DNA of 64,000 nucleotides from Nitrospirota bacterium (GCA_021825295.1 JAKAHV010000004.1:52000-115999), one strand, 5' to 3'. Positions 10,717-19,555 are shown, numbered from the stretch's first letter. Notes: a model not told the origin generated them from the letters alone. Numbers and translations: made by a program.

Positions 10717-12014
10717 TTCTTGTCGGAGCCGGTCATGTCTTTCTCGAAAATCCCCCGCAGCATGTCATTGGCGCAGAACTTGCCGCACATCGTGCAGGAG
10801 TGCTCGTCGCCATCGCCCCTTTTGGTCTTTATCTCCGCTGCGCGCTCCGGGTCTATGGCAAGCCTGAACTGTTCGTCCCAGCGCATGTCGCGCCTGGCCT
10901 TGGACATCGCCTTGTCGGCGTCCGTTTTCCTGTTTTTTATCATGTCGCCCACGTGTGCGGCGATCCTCGCCGCTATGACCCCCTCGCGCACGTCCTCCGG
11001 GTAGGGCAGCCCAAGGTGCTCGGAAGGCGTGACATAGCAGATGAAATCCGCGCCGAAGGAGGAGGAGAGGGCGGCCCCGATGGCGGCCGTTATGTGGTCG
11101 TAGCCTGGGGCGATGTCGGTGGTGATCGGCCCAAGCATATAGAAGGGCGAGCCGCCGCTCATCTTTTTTTCCATGATGATGTTCGCCTCTATCTCGTTTA
11201 TCGGGATATGCCCCGGCCCCTCGACCATCGTCTGGCAGCCCGCCTGCCTGCCGGTTTCGGCCAGCTCGCAGTTGATGAGAAGCTCCTGTATCTGCACCCT
11301 GTCGGTGGCGTCATGAATCGCGCCGGCCCGGAAACCGTTTCCGAGGCTGAGCACGGTGTCATGCTTTTTAAGGATGGAGACGACCCGGTCAAAGTGCTCG
11401 TAAAGGGGGTTTTCCCTGCGGTTGTGCTCCATCCATGCCACCATATAGGAGCCGCCCTTGGATACCAGCCCGCCGTACCGGTAGTGCTGTTTCCGGAGCA
11501 TCTCGACCGTCCTTCGGTTTATGCCGCAGTGGATGGCCATGAAACCCACTCCCTCCTCGCACTGTCTTTCGGTGACCTCGAAGAGCAGCTCCTCCGGCAT
11601 TTTTACGGCCGCGCCGTATTTCTCGATTGCCAGGGCGAATGCCTCGTACAGCGGCACCGTCCCGACCGGAAGGCTCACGGCGTCCATGACCGCCTTTCTT
11701 ATGGCGGCGATATCGCCGCCCACGCTGAGGTCCATGAGGGTGTCCGCGCCGTATTTTTCGGCTATCCTCGCCTTCTCCACCTCCATCGATGCGTCGGCTA
11801 TGGATGTGGATGTGCCTATGGAGGCGTTCACCTTGGTCCTGAGACCTCCGCCGATGCCGACGGTCCTGCTTTTCCTGTTGATGTTGGCGGGTATGACGAT
11901 CTTTCCGGCTGCCACGCGCTCCGCAAGCGCGCGCGGGTCCATCCCCTCATCGAGGGCGACTGTCCTGATCTGCTCCGTAACCTCTCCCTTCAGGGCGCGT
12001 TCAAGCTGTGTCAT
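10713..12014 (-). CDS. bzaF: ThiC-superfamily radical SAM enzyme, probably 5-hydroxybenzimidazole synthase (BzaF-like)
   Basis: ThiC-family motifs (VEGPGHIPI, GPITTDIAPGYDHI, SxxDDDD-like tail with CTMCGKFC). Followed by B12 lower-ligand genes and preceded by a B12 riboswitch. Confidence 0.75.
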   Translation of the reverse strand: MTQLERALKGEVTEQIRTVALDEGMDPRALAERVAAGKIVIPANINRKSRTVGIGGGLRTKVNASIGTSTSIADASMEVEKARIAEKYGADTLMDLSVGGDIAAIRKAVMDAVSLPVGTVPLYEAFALAIEKYGAAVKMPEELLFEVTERQCEEGVGFMAIHCGINRRTVEMLRKQHYRYGGLVSKGGSYMVAWMEHNRRENPLYEHFDRVVSILKKHDTVLSLGNGFRAGAIHDATDRVQIQELLINCELAETGRQAGCQTMVEGPGHIPINEIEANIIMEKKMSGGSPFYMLGPITTDIAPGYDHITAAIGAALSSSFGADFICYVTPSEHLGLPYPEDVREGVIAARIAAHVGDMIKNRKTDADKAMSKARRDMRWDEQFRLAIDPERAAEIKTKRGDGDEHSCTMCGKFCANDMLRGIFEKDMTGSDKK

Positions 12015-12033
12015 CTCATCCTCCTGTGGTTAA

Positions 12034-12083
12034 AAATAAAAAATCCTCAAGGCGGGTTTTTAAAAAAAACCGCCTTGAGGATT
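12034..12083 (-). terminator. Intrinsic terminator between riboswitch and bzaF-like gene (likely attenuator)
   Basis: AATCCTCAAGGCGG ... CCGCCTTGAGGATT perfect 14-bp stem, followed on the minus strand by TTTTTATTTTTA. Confidence 0.85.
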
Positions 12084-12099
12084 GCACCCTGTTTCGCTT

Positions 12100-12405
12100 C
12101 ATCCCCAAATGGGAAGACTCCCTCCGCGGGAAAGCGGGCGCTGCCCGCCGGGGCCGATGGCCGCCTCTCCGCGGCCGCGTGGCCATCACATTCAGGCAGG
12201 TCTTCTGGCTACGGGTTCAACCTACGGCCGGCCTTCCCAGGCCCTTTTCCGGGCCAAGTGGCTGTTTCGGCTTTCGTCCCCCTTACAGCGGCGGGACCGC
12301 TCCCGGTTAGGATTAATTCAAGACTTCCAATCCGCACGGGATTCCCTATTAAGCCTTGCGGCGCCTGATTATGTCTTCCACCTACGTTATATACCGGCGC
12401 CGGGC
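12100..12405 (-). promoter_or_regulatory. Cobalamin (B12) riboswitch, approximate bounds
   Basis: B12-box on minus strand AGCCAGAAGACCTGCC (12195..12210), conserved GGGAATCCCGTGCGGATTGGAAG segment, GC-rich stems. Located immediately 5' of the ThiC/BzaF gene. Confidence 0.85.
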
Positions 12406-12498
12406 CCCTTGTCAACGTTGGATTGTCAACATCGAATTGTCCGCCGGGTCTGCATCGCCGCCGGTTTTGTTATAATAGCCGTCAATCTGGGTGTGCCG

Positions 12499-14496
12499 AT
12501 GGGTTTTCATGCAAAAGACAGCGGGGGAGGGCGCGGCAGGGGCATTCGTGCCGCCCTGGGCATAGGGCTGTGCCTCACGTTTGTCTTCTGCATGCTCTCG
12601 CTCCACTCTCCCGCCTTTCTTGGCTCAATCGAGGGGAAGCTCCTTGATTACAGGTTCGAGCTGAGGGGCGCGCAAAAGCCCTCCGGCAGTGTCGTTATCG
12701 CTGCCATCGATGAAAAGAGCCTGAGGACGCTGGGCAGATGGCCCTGGGGCAGGGACAAGCTGGCCGTAATTGTGAACAATCTCTCGCGCGCCGGGGCCAA
12801 GGTCATAATGCTGGACACCATCCTAAGCGAAAAAAGCGGAGAAGACGGCCTTCTTGAAGCCTCCCTGCTCAGGGCGGGGGACGTCGTGCTGCCGGTTACC
12901 TTCCATTTCGCGGACAGGCTGCGGCCATCCGGCGGGGAAAAACTCCTTGAGCAGAACTCCTATTACACTGTAAGCCATCCCGGGGAGTTGAAACCTTATC
13001 CGCCGCCGGTTGCCGCGGGGGTGCTTTCGCCTGTGCCAGGCCTGATGTCCGAGGCCTCGGCCCTTGGCTTCATAAACGTGCTGCCGGACGACGACGGCTC
13101 TCTCCGGTGGGACATGACGGCCATCGGGTACGGTGGCTATCTGTACCCTTCGGCGGATATCCAGGTGGCCGCACAGTATCTTGGGATTCCCAGCGAGAAG
13201 ATAGATCTCGACTGGCCGCGCGGAGTCCGGCTGGGCAACAGGCTTATCCCCACGGACCGGTACGGCAGGACGCTGATAGACTACTACGGCCCCGAGAGGT
13301 CCTTCCCGTATATATCGGCCGCGGACATTTATGAAAACAGGTTTCTTCCGGGGGCGGTCAGGGGAAAGATCGTCCTTGTGGGCGCGACGGCTGTGGGCCT
13401 GAACGATGTCGTGATAACGCCTTTTTCCCCCGTGATGCCGGGCATAGAAAAACACGCAACCATAATCTCGTCCATCCTGCAGGGAAGGTTCCTGCGCAAG
13501 GCTTCAAAGACCGCCGGCGTGATCATAGTGCTGATTACCGGCCTCATGTTCACCGTTATGGTGTCCAGGCTCAGGGCCGCCGGGGCACTGGCGGCCCTGG
13601 CGGGTTTCATGGCGGCCGGCGGCGCCGGTGGCTATCTTGCCTTCCTGCGCGGCCATCTGTGGGGCAATTTGCTCTATCCTTCGGCCAATGTCCTTGCCAT
13701 CTTCATCCTGGTGAGCGTTTACAAGTTCGCCGTGGAGGAGAGGTACGCCCGCCGCATAAGGGCCATGTTTTCAAGCTACGTTACCGAGCGCGTCGTCAGC
13801 GAGCTTGTCAAAAACCCGGCGATGGCGAAGCTCGGCGGCGGCAGGGCCGAGGTCACGGTCCTTTTTTCGGACGTGAGGGGTTTTACCAACTTCTCCGAGA
13901 AGCATGCCCCTGAAGAGGTCGTCTCCATTTTAAACGAATACCTCGGGGCCATGACGGAGACCATCTTCAGATGGGAGGGCACGCTCGACAAGTTCATCGG
14001 GGACGCCATACTGGCCTTCTGGGGGGCGCCGCTGAAACAGGAAAACCACGCCGAACTGGCCATCAGATGCGCCCTCGACATGGAGAGGAAAGTCGAGGAG
14101 CTGAGGGGAAAATGGGTTGCCGAAGGGAAAACGCCCCTGGACATGGGCATCGGAATAAACACCGGCGAGGTCCTGGTGGGAAACATCGGGGCGCAGGGCA
14201 AAAAGATGGACTATACGGTCATTGGCGACAGCGTGAACCTGGGCTCCCGCATAGAGGCCCTCACCAGGAAGTATAACGTCCGCATCCTCATAACCGGCTT
14301 CACCCTGCAGAAGATAAAGGACCTCCTCGTCCAGGGGAAGATCGGCCACGTCGAGGCGGTTGGCATCGAAAGCGTGATAGTAAAGGGCAAGGAAACCCCC
14401 GTGCGCATCTACGAGATCAGGAACATCGCCCCCGGCAGCGCCAGCCGCATAATAAACCCGGACACTGACAGGATAGTCCGGTTTGACTCAAAATAA
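12499..14496 (+). CDS. CHASE2-domain adenylate/guanylate cyclase (class III)
   Basis: CHASE2: LLDYRFELRG...VVIAAIDEKSLRTLGRWPWGRD. Cyclase: VTVLFSDVRGFTNFSEKHAPEEVVSILNEYL and DKFIGDAILAFWGAP. ORF opens at 12082 but the likely ATG is 12499. Confidence 0.9.
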   Translation: MGFHAKDSGGGRGRGIRAALGIGLCLTFVFCMLSLHSPAFLGSIEGKLLDYRFELRGAQKPSGSVVIAAIDEKSLRTLGRWPWGRDKLAVIVNNLSRAGAKVIMLDTILSEKSGEDGLLEASLLRAGDVVLPVTFHFADRLRPSGGEKLLEQNSYYTVSHPGELKPYPPPVAAGVLSPVPGLMSEASALGFINVLPDDDGSLRWDMTAIGYGGYLYPSADIQVAAQYLGIPSEKIDLDWPRGVRLGNRLIPTDRYGRTLIDYYGPERSFPYISAADIYENRFLPGAVRGKIVLVGATAVGLNDVVITPFSPVMPGIEKHATIISSILQGRFLRKASKTAGVIIVLITGLMFTVMVSRLRAAGALAALAGFMAAGGAGGYLAFLRGHLWGNLLYPSANVLAIFILVSVYKFAVEERYARRIRAMFSSYVTERVVSELVKNPAMAKLGGGRAEVTVLFSDVRGFTNFSEKHAPEEVVSILNEYLGAMTETIFRWEGTLDKFIGDAILAFWGAPLKQENHAELAIRCALDMERKVEELRGKWVAEGKTPLDMGIGINTGEVLVGNIGAQGKKMDYTVIGDSVNLGSRIEALTRKYNVRILITGFTLQKIKDLLVQGKIGHVEAVGIESVIVKGKETPVRIYEIRNIAPGSASRIINPDTDRIVRFDSK

Positions 14497-14690
14497 CCCC
14501 GGCCGCACGCTTAAACCTGTCCTCGAATTTCGTAATCGGGGGACATGCGGGAATGACGAATAAAGGAAGCAAACAAATACAATTTGATTATTGTCACTAG
14601 CCCCGGCCCACAAGGTAAAGGCCGTTGATATCCTCGATAAAACCCTCAACGAAACGCCAAGTATACAAAAAGTATACAATCCAAATGAAA

Positions 14691-14726
14691 AAGGGCTAGC
14701 CGCCATTGGCTAACCCCTTGTTTTTT
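14691..14726. terminator. Hairpin/terminator adjoining the tRNA remnant
   Basis: aagggctagcc-gccatt-ggctaacccctt followed by gtttttt. Confidence 0.6.
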
Positions 14727-14727
14727 A

Positions 14728-14773
14728 TGGTAGGCACGTGGGGTTTCGAACCCCGGACCTCTACCGTGTCAAG
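14728..14773 (-). other. 3' half of a tRNA-Val(GAC) (anticodon loop to CCA), candidate att/integration remnant
   Basis: Minus strand CTTGACACGGTAGAGGTCCGGGGTTCGAAACCCCACGTGCCTACCA has anticodon-loop 3' side, T-loop GGTTCGAAACC and encoded CCA. No matching 5' half follows. Confidence 0.6.
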
Positions 14774-15029
14774 CTTGACAAGGCCGCCTCCCTGCTTTCT
14801 CTCTTGCCCGTTAGTGTTTGATATTGTTTGAAAATCTTGCGCTCAGGGAATGGCATCCTGCCGTGCCATCCCCTGTTTTGTCCTGTCAGGTGCACATTTA
14901 CTGCACAGTCCCCTCGGCATGAGGACTTTTAATCCGCCGAATTTTAATTATTTGGGAGGCATTTTCCTTGATATGGCGGGATAAATCCATATATCATACA
15001 ATTGGATTGCAGCAAAGGAGGTGCAGGAC

Positions 15030-15251
15030 ATGGACAGGTTTGACAGGATAACCTTTGACCCGAAAATCATGGGCGGGCGGGCCTGTATTCGCGGGATGCG
15101 CATTCCGGTCTCTGTGATATTGGGGCAGATTGCCCATGGCGCAAAGGCGGAAGAAGTCCTCGCCGATTACCCGGACCTGGAACCGGAGGATATCAGGCAG
15201 GCGCTTGAATACGCCGCCTGGCTTGCCCAGGAAGAGGTCTATTCGGCATAG
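15030..15251 (+). CDS. DUF433-family antitoxin
   Basis: FDRITFDPKIMGGRACIRGMRIPVSVILGQIAHGAKAEEVLADYPDLEPEDIRQALEYAA is the classic DUF433 pattern. Confidence 0.88.
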   Translation: MDRFDRITFDPKIMGGRACIRGMRIPVSVILGQIAHGAKAEEVLADYPDLEPEDIRQALEYAAWLAQEEVYSA

Positions 15252-15622
15252 ATGCGTTTTCTTGCGGACATGGGCGTGTCGCAGGGGATTATCCGGTGGC
15301 TCAGGGAAGAAGGGCACGATGCCGTGCATTTGCGCGAGGGAAACCTCCACCGCTTGCCAAACGGTGCGATCTTCGAAAAAGCTCATTCTGAAAACAGAAT
15401 CCTTTTGACCTTTGACCTTGATTTTGGCGAAATTGTGGCCCTCTCCGGTCCTCACCAGGTCAGCGTCATCTTGTTCAGGCTCCGAAACACAAGGGGACGG
15501 AGCACGTTTTAAACCGGCTGGAAACGGTTCTGAAGACTTCTAAGGCGGTCTTGGAGCAAGGGGCGATTATTGTTGTGGAAAAGACCCGCCATCGCATCCG
15601 GCGTTTGCCGCTTGGGGCGTGA
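15252..15622 (+). pseudogene. DUF5615 PIN-like toxin with internal frameshift
   Basis: First frame MRFLADMGVSQGIIRWLREEGHDAVHLRE...ILLTFDLDFGEI stops at 15512. Family C-terminus HVLNRLETVLKTSKAVLEQGAIIVVEKTRHRIRRLPLGA* continues in another frame to 15622. Confidence 0.75.
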
Positions 15623-15696
15623 AAAACTTGCCAGTCTTTACGTTTCGCCTTGACGGCCACTATGCGTATCTGATCGGATACATCGACGATTAGTGA

Positions 15697-15805
15697 TCCG
15701 TCCGCTCTTCGCTTTTTTCCGGGAAGAACAGGCGGGCCAGGAACAGGCAGATGCTTTTTTCTCCGGTAACAGACGGATACGGGCCCCGCAAATCTGACGC
15801 AGGCC
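15697..15805. mobile_element. MITE-like family A, rearranged partial copy (A1)
   Basis: Contains ccgtccgctcttcgctt, ccaggaacaggcagatgc and ccccgcaaatctgacgcaggcc, all shared with copies at 47496 and 60817. Confidence 0.65.
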
Positions 15806-15877
15806 TCTCCCTGCCGGGGCATTTGACAATCCCGTGCCGCTCCATGATAATCTCATGGCATTAGCCCCCCGGAGGTC

Positions 15878-16675
15878 ATGGCTTTGGCTGAAAAGGATTT
15901 ATGGCAGGGATATCTGGACGCGCTGAACAAGAAGAACTGGGAGAAGGCCCTTTCAGTGATGGGGGCTTTCAAGGAAAAGGAACCCTCCAACCCCCAGGTA
16001 TTTCTCAGGACCGGCGATGTGTTGCAAAGGATGGGCAGGATCGATGATGCCGTTTCGGCATACCACAAGGCGGCGTCCTTATTCTCAAGAGGCGGTTTTT
16101 CCGAGAAGGCCCTGGCAATCTATAAGATAATCCTGAGGCTGTCGCCCCAGGACCGGCAGGCGGCGAAGGAATTTTTTGCCGCCATGAATGAACTGGAAAA
16201 GGAAAGGTCGCACCCGGCGAGGCTGGAGGCTGACTCCCGCAGCGATGGTGCGGAGGCGGTCATCTTCTCCTCGCTTACGCAGCAGGAAAACGCCCGGCTG
16301 GTTTCAAGCGCCGCCAGGCTGGCCTTTGAGCCGGGCCAGGTTGTGGTGGCCGAGGGCGGCTCCGGGGATTCCATCTATTACATGAAAAACGGGTTTGCCG
16401 CGGTGATGACGCTGGTCCGGGGCAGGGAGATAGAACTTGCCACCTTGTCTGCAGGCGACATCTTTGGCGAGGTCGCCTTTTTGACCGGCAGGCCGCGGAC
16501 GGCCTCCGTAGTGGCCAAATCCGCCGTTGAGGCCATTGAAATAGGCCGGCGGCTCCTGGAAGAGATCGCCTCGTCAAACCCCGCTGTGATGGAAGAGCTG
16601 CAGGATTTCTATCAGAAAAGGGCGCACGACACTGTCGACAAGACGATGCGGGCCCTAAAACCCCCGTCCTTTTAA
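15878..16675 (+). CDS. TPR-like plus cyclic-nucleotide-binding domain protein
   Basis: N-terminal TPR-like repeats; C-terminal LAFEPGQVVVAEGGSGDSIYYMKNGFAAVM...GDIFGEVAFLTGRPRTASVVA cNMP-binding domain. Confidence 0.85.
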   Translation: MALAEKDLWQGYLDALNKKNWEKALSVMGAFKEKEPSNPQVFLRTGDVLQRMGRIDDAVSAYHKAASLFSRGGFSEKALAIYKIILRLSPQDRQAAKEFFAAMNELEKERSHPARLEADSRSDGAEAVIFSSLTQQENARLVSSAARLAFEPGQVVVAEGGSGDSIYYMKNGFAAVMTLVRGREIELATLSAGDIFGEVAFLTGRPRTASVVAKSAVEAIEIGRRLLEEIASSNPAVMEELQDFYQKRAHDTVDKTMRALKPPSF

Positions 16676-17439
16676 ATCCTGATCAACTGGCCGTCTGAAA
16701 CCACGCCCGGCTTGTCCAGATTCAGTCTGCCGGCCTCACGGATTATGGTCCTGTAGAATGCCGCTTTCTGATGGACGATATATATCCTTCGGGGGGGGCT
16801 GTCAAGCTGGCTCAGCTCCCCGGCAAGCAGCCGGGGGGTGAGATGGCCGGTCTGCACGGCCTCTTTCTCCATGCTGTTGGGAAAAGACACCTCCGTGATC
16901 AGGCAATCCAGGGTCATGCCGCCCAGCTTTTTCCACACGCCGCTGCCTGGCCCCGTGTCGCCGGTATAGAAAAAATTCTTTCCGGTCCCGGTATGCCTTG
17001 CCAGATAACCCACCGCGGGCGTGGTGTGCCGCATGCGGAAGGCCGTTATTTCGTATTTGCCGGCGGAAACCGGCGCGCCTTCCCTCAGCGCCTTAAGCAT
17101 TATCGCCGGCCGTCCGGCCCGGCGGATGGAGCTGAAATCGGGCCAGATCGAACCATTCAGTATATGTTTCTTGAACTTCCCGAGAATGACAGCCGAGCTG
17201 AATACGTTTATGCCGCCTTTCCCCGCGATGAATATGTTGTCCGCAAGAAAGGGTATGCCCTGGATATGGTCCAGGTGGCAGTGTGTTATGAATACGTCCC
17301 GGATCCGGAGCTGCCTTTTGATGTCAAGCGCGCCGGTAAGCCCGCCGGCGTCAAAGAGTATGCTGTCATCGAGCAGGTATGAGGACAGTCCCCGTCCGGG
17401 AACCCCGGAGCCGGACCAGCCAAGCACCCGGAGCCTCAT
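16672..17439 (-). CDS. MBL-fold metal-dependent hydrolase
   Basis: FITHCHLDHIQGIPFLADN, FYTGDTGPGSGVW, LITEVSFPNSM. Confidence 0.8.
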   Translation of the reverse strand: MRLRVLGWSGSGVPGRGLSSYLLDDSILFDAGGLTGALDIKRQLRIRDVFITHCHLDHIQGIPFLADNIFIAGKGGINVFSSAVILGKFKKHILNGSIWPDFSSIRRAGRPAIMLKALREGAPVSAGKYEITAFRMRHTTPAVGYLARHTGTGKNFFYTGDTGPGSGVWKKLGGMTLDCLITEVSFPNSMEKEAVQTGHLTPRLLAGELSQLDSPPRRIYIVHQKAAFYRTIIREAGRLNLDKPGVVSDGQLIRI

Positions 17440-18557
17440 TCCGGGATCCCCAGCCTGCCGTCCTCCCACGCCTTCACGAAGGCTGCGACAACCGATGGAT
17501 CGAACTGCGTGCCGGAGCACCTTTTCAGCTCGGCGATGGCCTGTCCGGCGCTGAGCCCCTTCCTGTAAGGCCTGTCCGTCGTCATCGCATCGAAGGTGTC
17601 GGCCACGGCTATTATGCGGGCCGGCAAGGGAATGACCTCGCCTGCCGTGCCGTCCGGGTAGCCTGTGCCATTGTATTTTTCATGGTGGGACCGCACGCCG
17701 GGTATCACCTCCCGGAGCTGGGGGATGTGACCCAGGATATCGGCCCCGTACTCGACATGCTTTCTTATCAGGGTCTCCTCCTCCGGCGTGAGCCTCTGGT
17801 TTTTAAGGAGCACCGCGTCTCTCACCCCGATCTTTCCTATGTCGTGCAGGATGGCCGAGAGGCGCAGGTTCCCCATCTCGCCACCCTGGAGCCCCATGGC
17901 CCTTCCGATGGACATGCTGTAGACGGACACGCGGCTTGTATGCCCGGCCGTGTAGGGGTCCCTTTTTTCTATCGTTTCCGCCATGGCGTTCACTACCGCG
18001 TAAAAGGTCTCCTTCAGTTCGTTGTAAAGGCGGGCGTTTTCCATCGCCACGGCCACCTGGTTTGAAAGGGCGATGAAGAGGTCGAGGTCCGAATTATCGA
18101 AGCCGCCAATTTTATTCATGGCCTGCAGCACGCCGAGGGTGCGGCCCCTGCTGGACACGGGCACGCATATCATGTTTTTTGTGACGAAGCCGCTTTCAGA
18201 GTCCGCGCCGTGGAAGAACCGGCTGTCGGACCGCGCATCGTTGGCGATAACCGGATCCCCGTGCAGGGCCACCCAACCCGCTATCCCCTGGCCCTTTTCA
18301 AGCCTCACCGCCTTCGCCCTGTCGCCCTTGTCCCCGAGGGCCACGTCGAAATAAAGCCCGCCTGTTTCCTTGTCCACGAAGAGGAGACTGCCGGCCTCCG
18401 CGCCAAAGAGGGACATGGCGGCCTCGATCGCTTTTTTTCTTATCTCGGTTATATCGAGGGATGAATTGACAATGGCCGAAAGATCAATAAGGGCCTTCAG
18501 CCTCGCCTGCTGCCCTGCATGGTAAGCTTCCCTTTTCAGCACAACGGATTTTAGCAT
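17436..18557 (-). CDS. GAF-HD-GYP domain protein
   Basis: GAF (ASLLFVDKETGGLYFDVALGDKG...) and HD-GYP (HTSRVSVYSM, AILHDIGKIGVRDAVLLKNQRLTPEE, HHEKYNGTGYPDG). Confidence 0.92.
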   Translation of the reverse strand: MLKSVVLKREAYHAGQQARLKALIDLSAIVNSSLDITEIRKKAIEAAMSLFGAEAGSLLFVDKETGGLYFDVALGDKGDRAKAVRLEKGQGIAGWVALHGDPVIANDARSDSRFFHGADSESGFVTKNMICVPVSSRGRTLGVLQAMNKIGGFDNSDLDLFIALSNQVAVAMENARLYNELKETFYAVVNAMAETIEKRDPYTAGHTSRVSVYSMSIGRAMGLQGGEMGNLRLSAILHDIGKIGVRDAVLLKNQRLTPEEETLIRKHVEYGADILGHIPQLREVIPGVRSHHEKYNGTGYPDGTAGEVIPLPARIIAVADTFDAMTTDRPYRKGLSAGQAIAELKRCSGTQFDPSVVAAFVKAWEDGRLGIPE

Positions 18558-18640
18558 AAACGGTTTTTTTATAAATTGCTTTTTTTTTAGCGCTTGTGTT
18601 AAAAACCTAATCACGATTTGCACGAATTGTATTGTGGAGG

Positions 18641-19507
18641 ATGAGAGAGGTTTTGGGTAAAAGTAAAGTCCTTGCTGCCGCGGCCGTAATACTGGCAGCG
18701 TTTTTTTCTGTCCTTGTTTCCAGCCAGAAAGCTGCTTTTGCCGCCCCCGGGCTTGCCGGCCGCGTGGCCGGGATTGAGGGCAGGGTTGACATATTGAGGG
18801 CCGGGGCATCCGAAGTGGCCCCTTTAAAGCAGGGAGACGAGGTGTTCGTGGGGGACATCATCCGGACGAAAAGCGACGGCAAGGCGGAGCTTGTCATGAT
18901 CGATAAAAGCGTCATGCGTCTGGGGCACAATTCAAGGTTCGGCATCGAGAGGTATCTCTTCCGGCCCGGCCGCAGCCGCGCGGTCACAGTTAAACTATAC
19001 AGGGGCAAAAGCGGTTTCAAGGTCCCCAGGTATGCCCTCCAGAGCAACCGGTTTCATTTAAAGACCAGAACTGCCGTGGCCGGCATAAGAGGCACCGCCG
19101 GCTACCTCGTCTCGGAAGAGGTGGAAGCGGTATATGTGACGAAGGGCATAGTGAAGTTCAGCAACGAGTTTGGTTCGGTGCTGGTAAAGGCCGGCGAGAT
19201 CGGCCAGTTTGCAATGGGCCAGGCGCCGGTTGTGAGGCCGTTTACTCCGGGTGAATCCGGGCACATGGGAAGCGCGGTAAACCTGCACGAAACGGGCAAA
19301 GAAGGCAGCGGGGGGGGAGGAGGCGGGGATGTCCCGCCGCCTCCTCCCCCGGCGACTCCGCCAGCCGGGTCCGGGATGCCGCCGTCCTCCGGGCAGCCGG
19401 CCGCAAACAGCGCCATGCTCCCGCCGGGGCCCGGCGTAGGCGGCGTGCCTACCGCAACTCAGGTCGCACCAAGCACGCCGGTGAACATAAATGTCAATGT
19501 CCCATGA
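18641..19507 (+). CDS. FecR-domain protein with signal peptide
   Basis: VDILRAGASEVAPLKQGDEVFVGDIIRTKSDGKAELVMIDKSVMRLG...TAVAGIRGT. Confidence 0.85.
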   Translation: MREVLGKSKVLAAAAVILAAFFSVLVSSQKAAFAAPGLAGRVAGIEGRVDILRAGASEVAPLKQGDEVFVGDIIRTKSDGKAELVMIDKSVMRLGHNSRFGIERYLFRPGRSRAVTVKLYRGKSGFKVPRYALQSNRFHLKTRTAVAGIRGTAGYLVSEEVEAVYVTKGIVKFSNEFGSVLVKAGEIGQFAMGQAPVVRPFTPGESGHMGSAVNLHETGKEGSGGGGGGDVPPPPPPATPPAGSGMPPSSGQPAANSAMLPPGPGVGGVPTATQVAPSTPVNINVNVP

Positions 19508-19555
19508 CGAGGCGGGGTCCCGTGACGGGGCCTGCGGCAAAAGGCAGATGAGGCA

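Noticed and set aside
10713-12014. Simple thiC (thiamin) annotation
   Set aside because: Not excluded, but the B12 riboswitch and the bzaC/D/E-cobT-cobS context favour bzaF; phylogeny needed.
10659-12368. 569-aa plus-strand ORF spanning the bzaF-like gene and riboswitch
   Set aside because: Antisense shadow with no recognisable domains; it crosses the terminator and the B12 riboswitch.
12082-12498. N-terminal extension of the CHASE2 cyclase ORF
   Set aside because: Runs through the riboswitch region; cyclase homology starts after the ATG at 12499.
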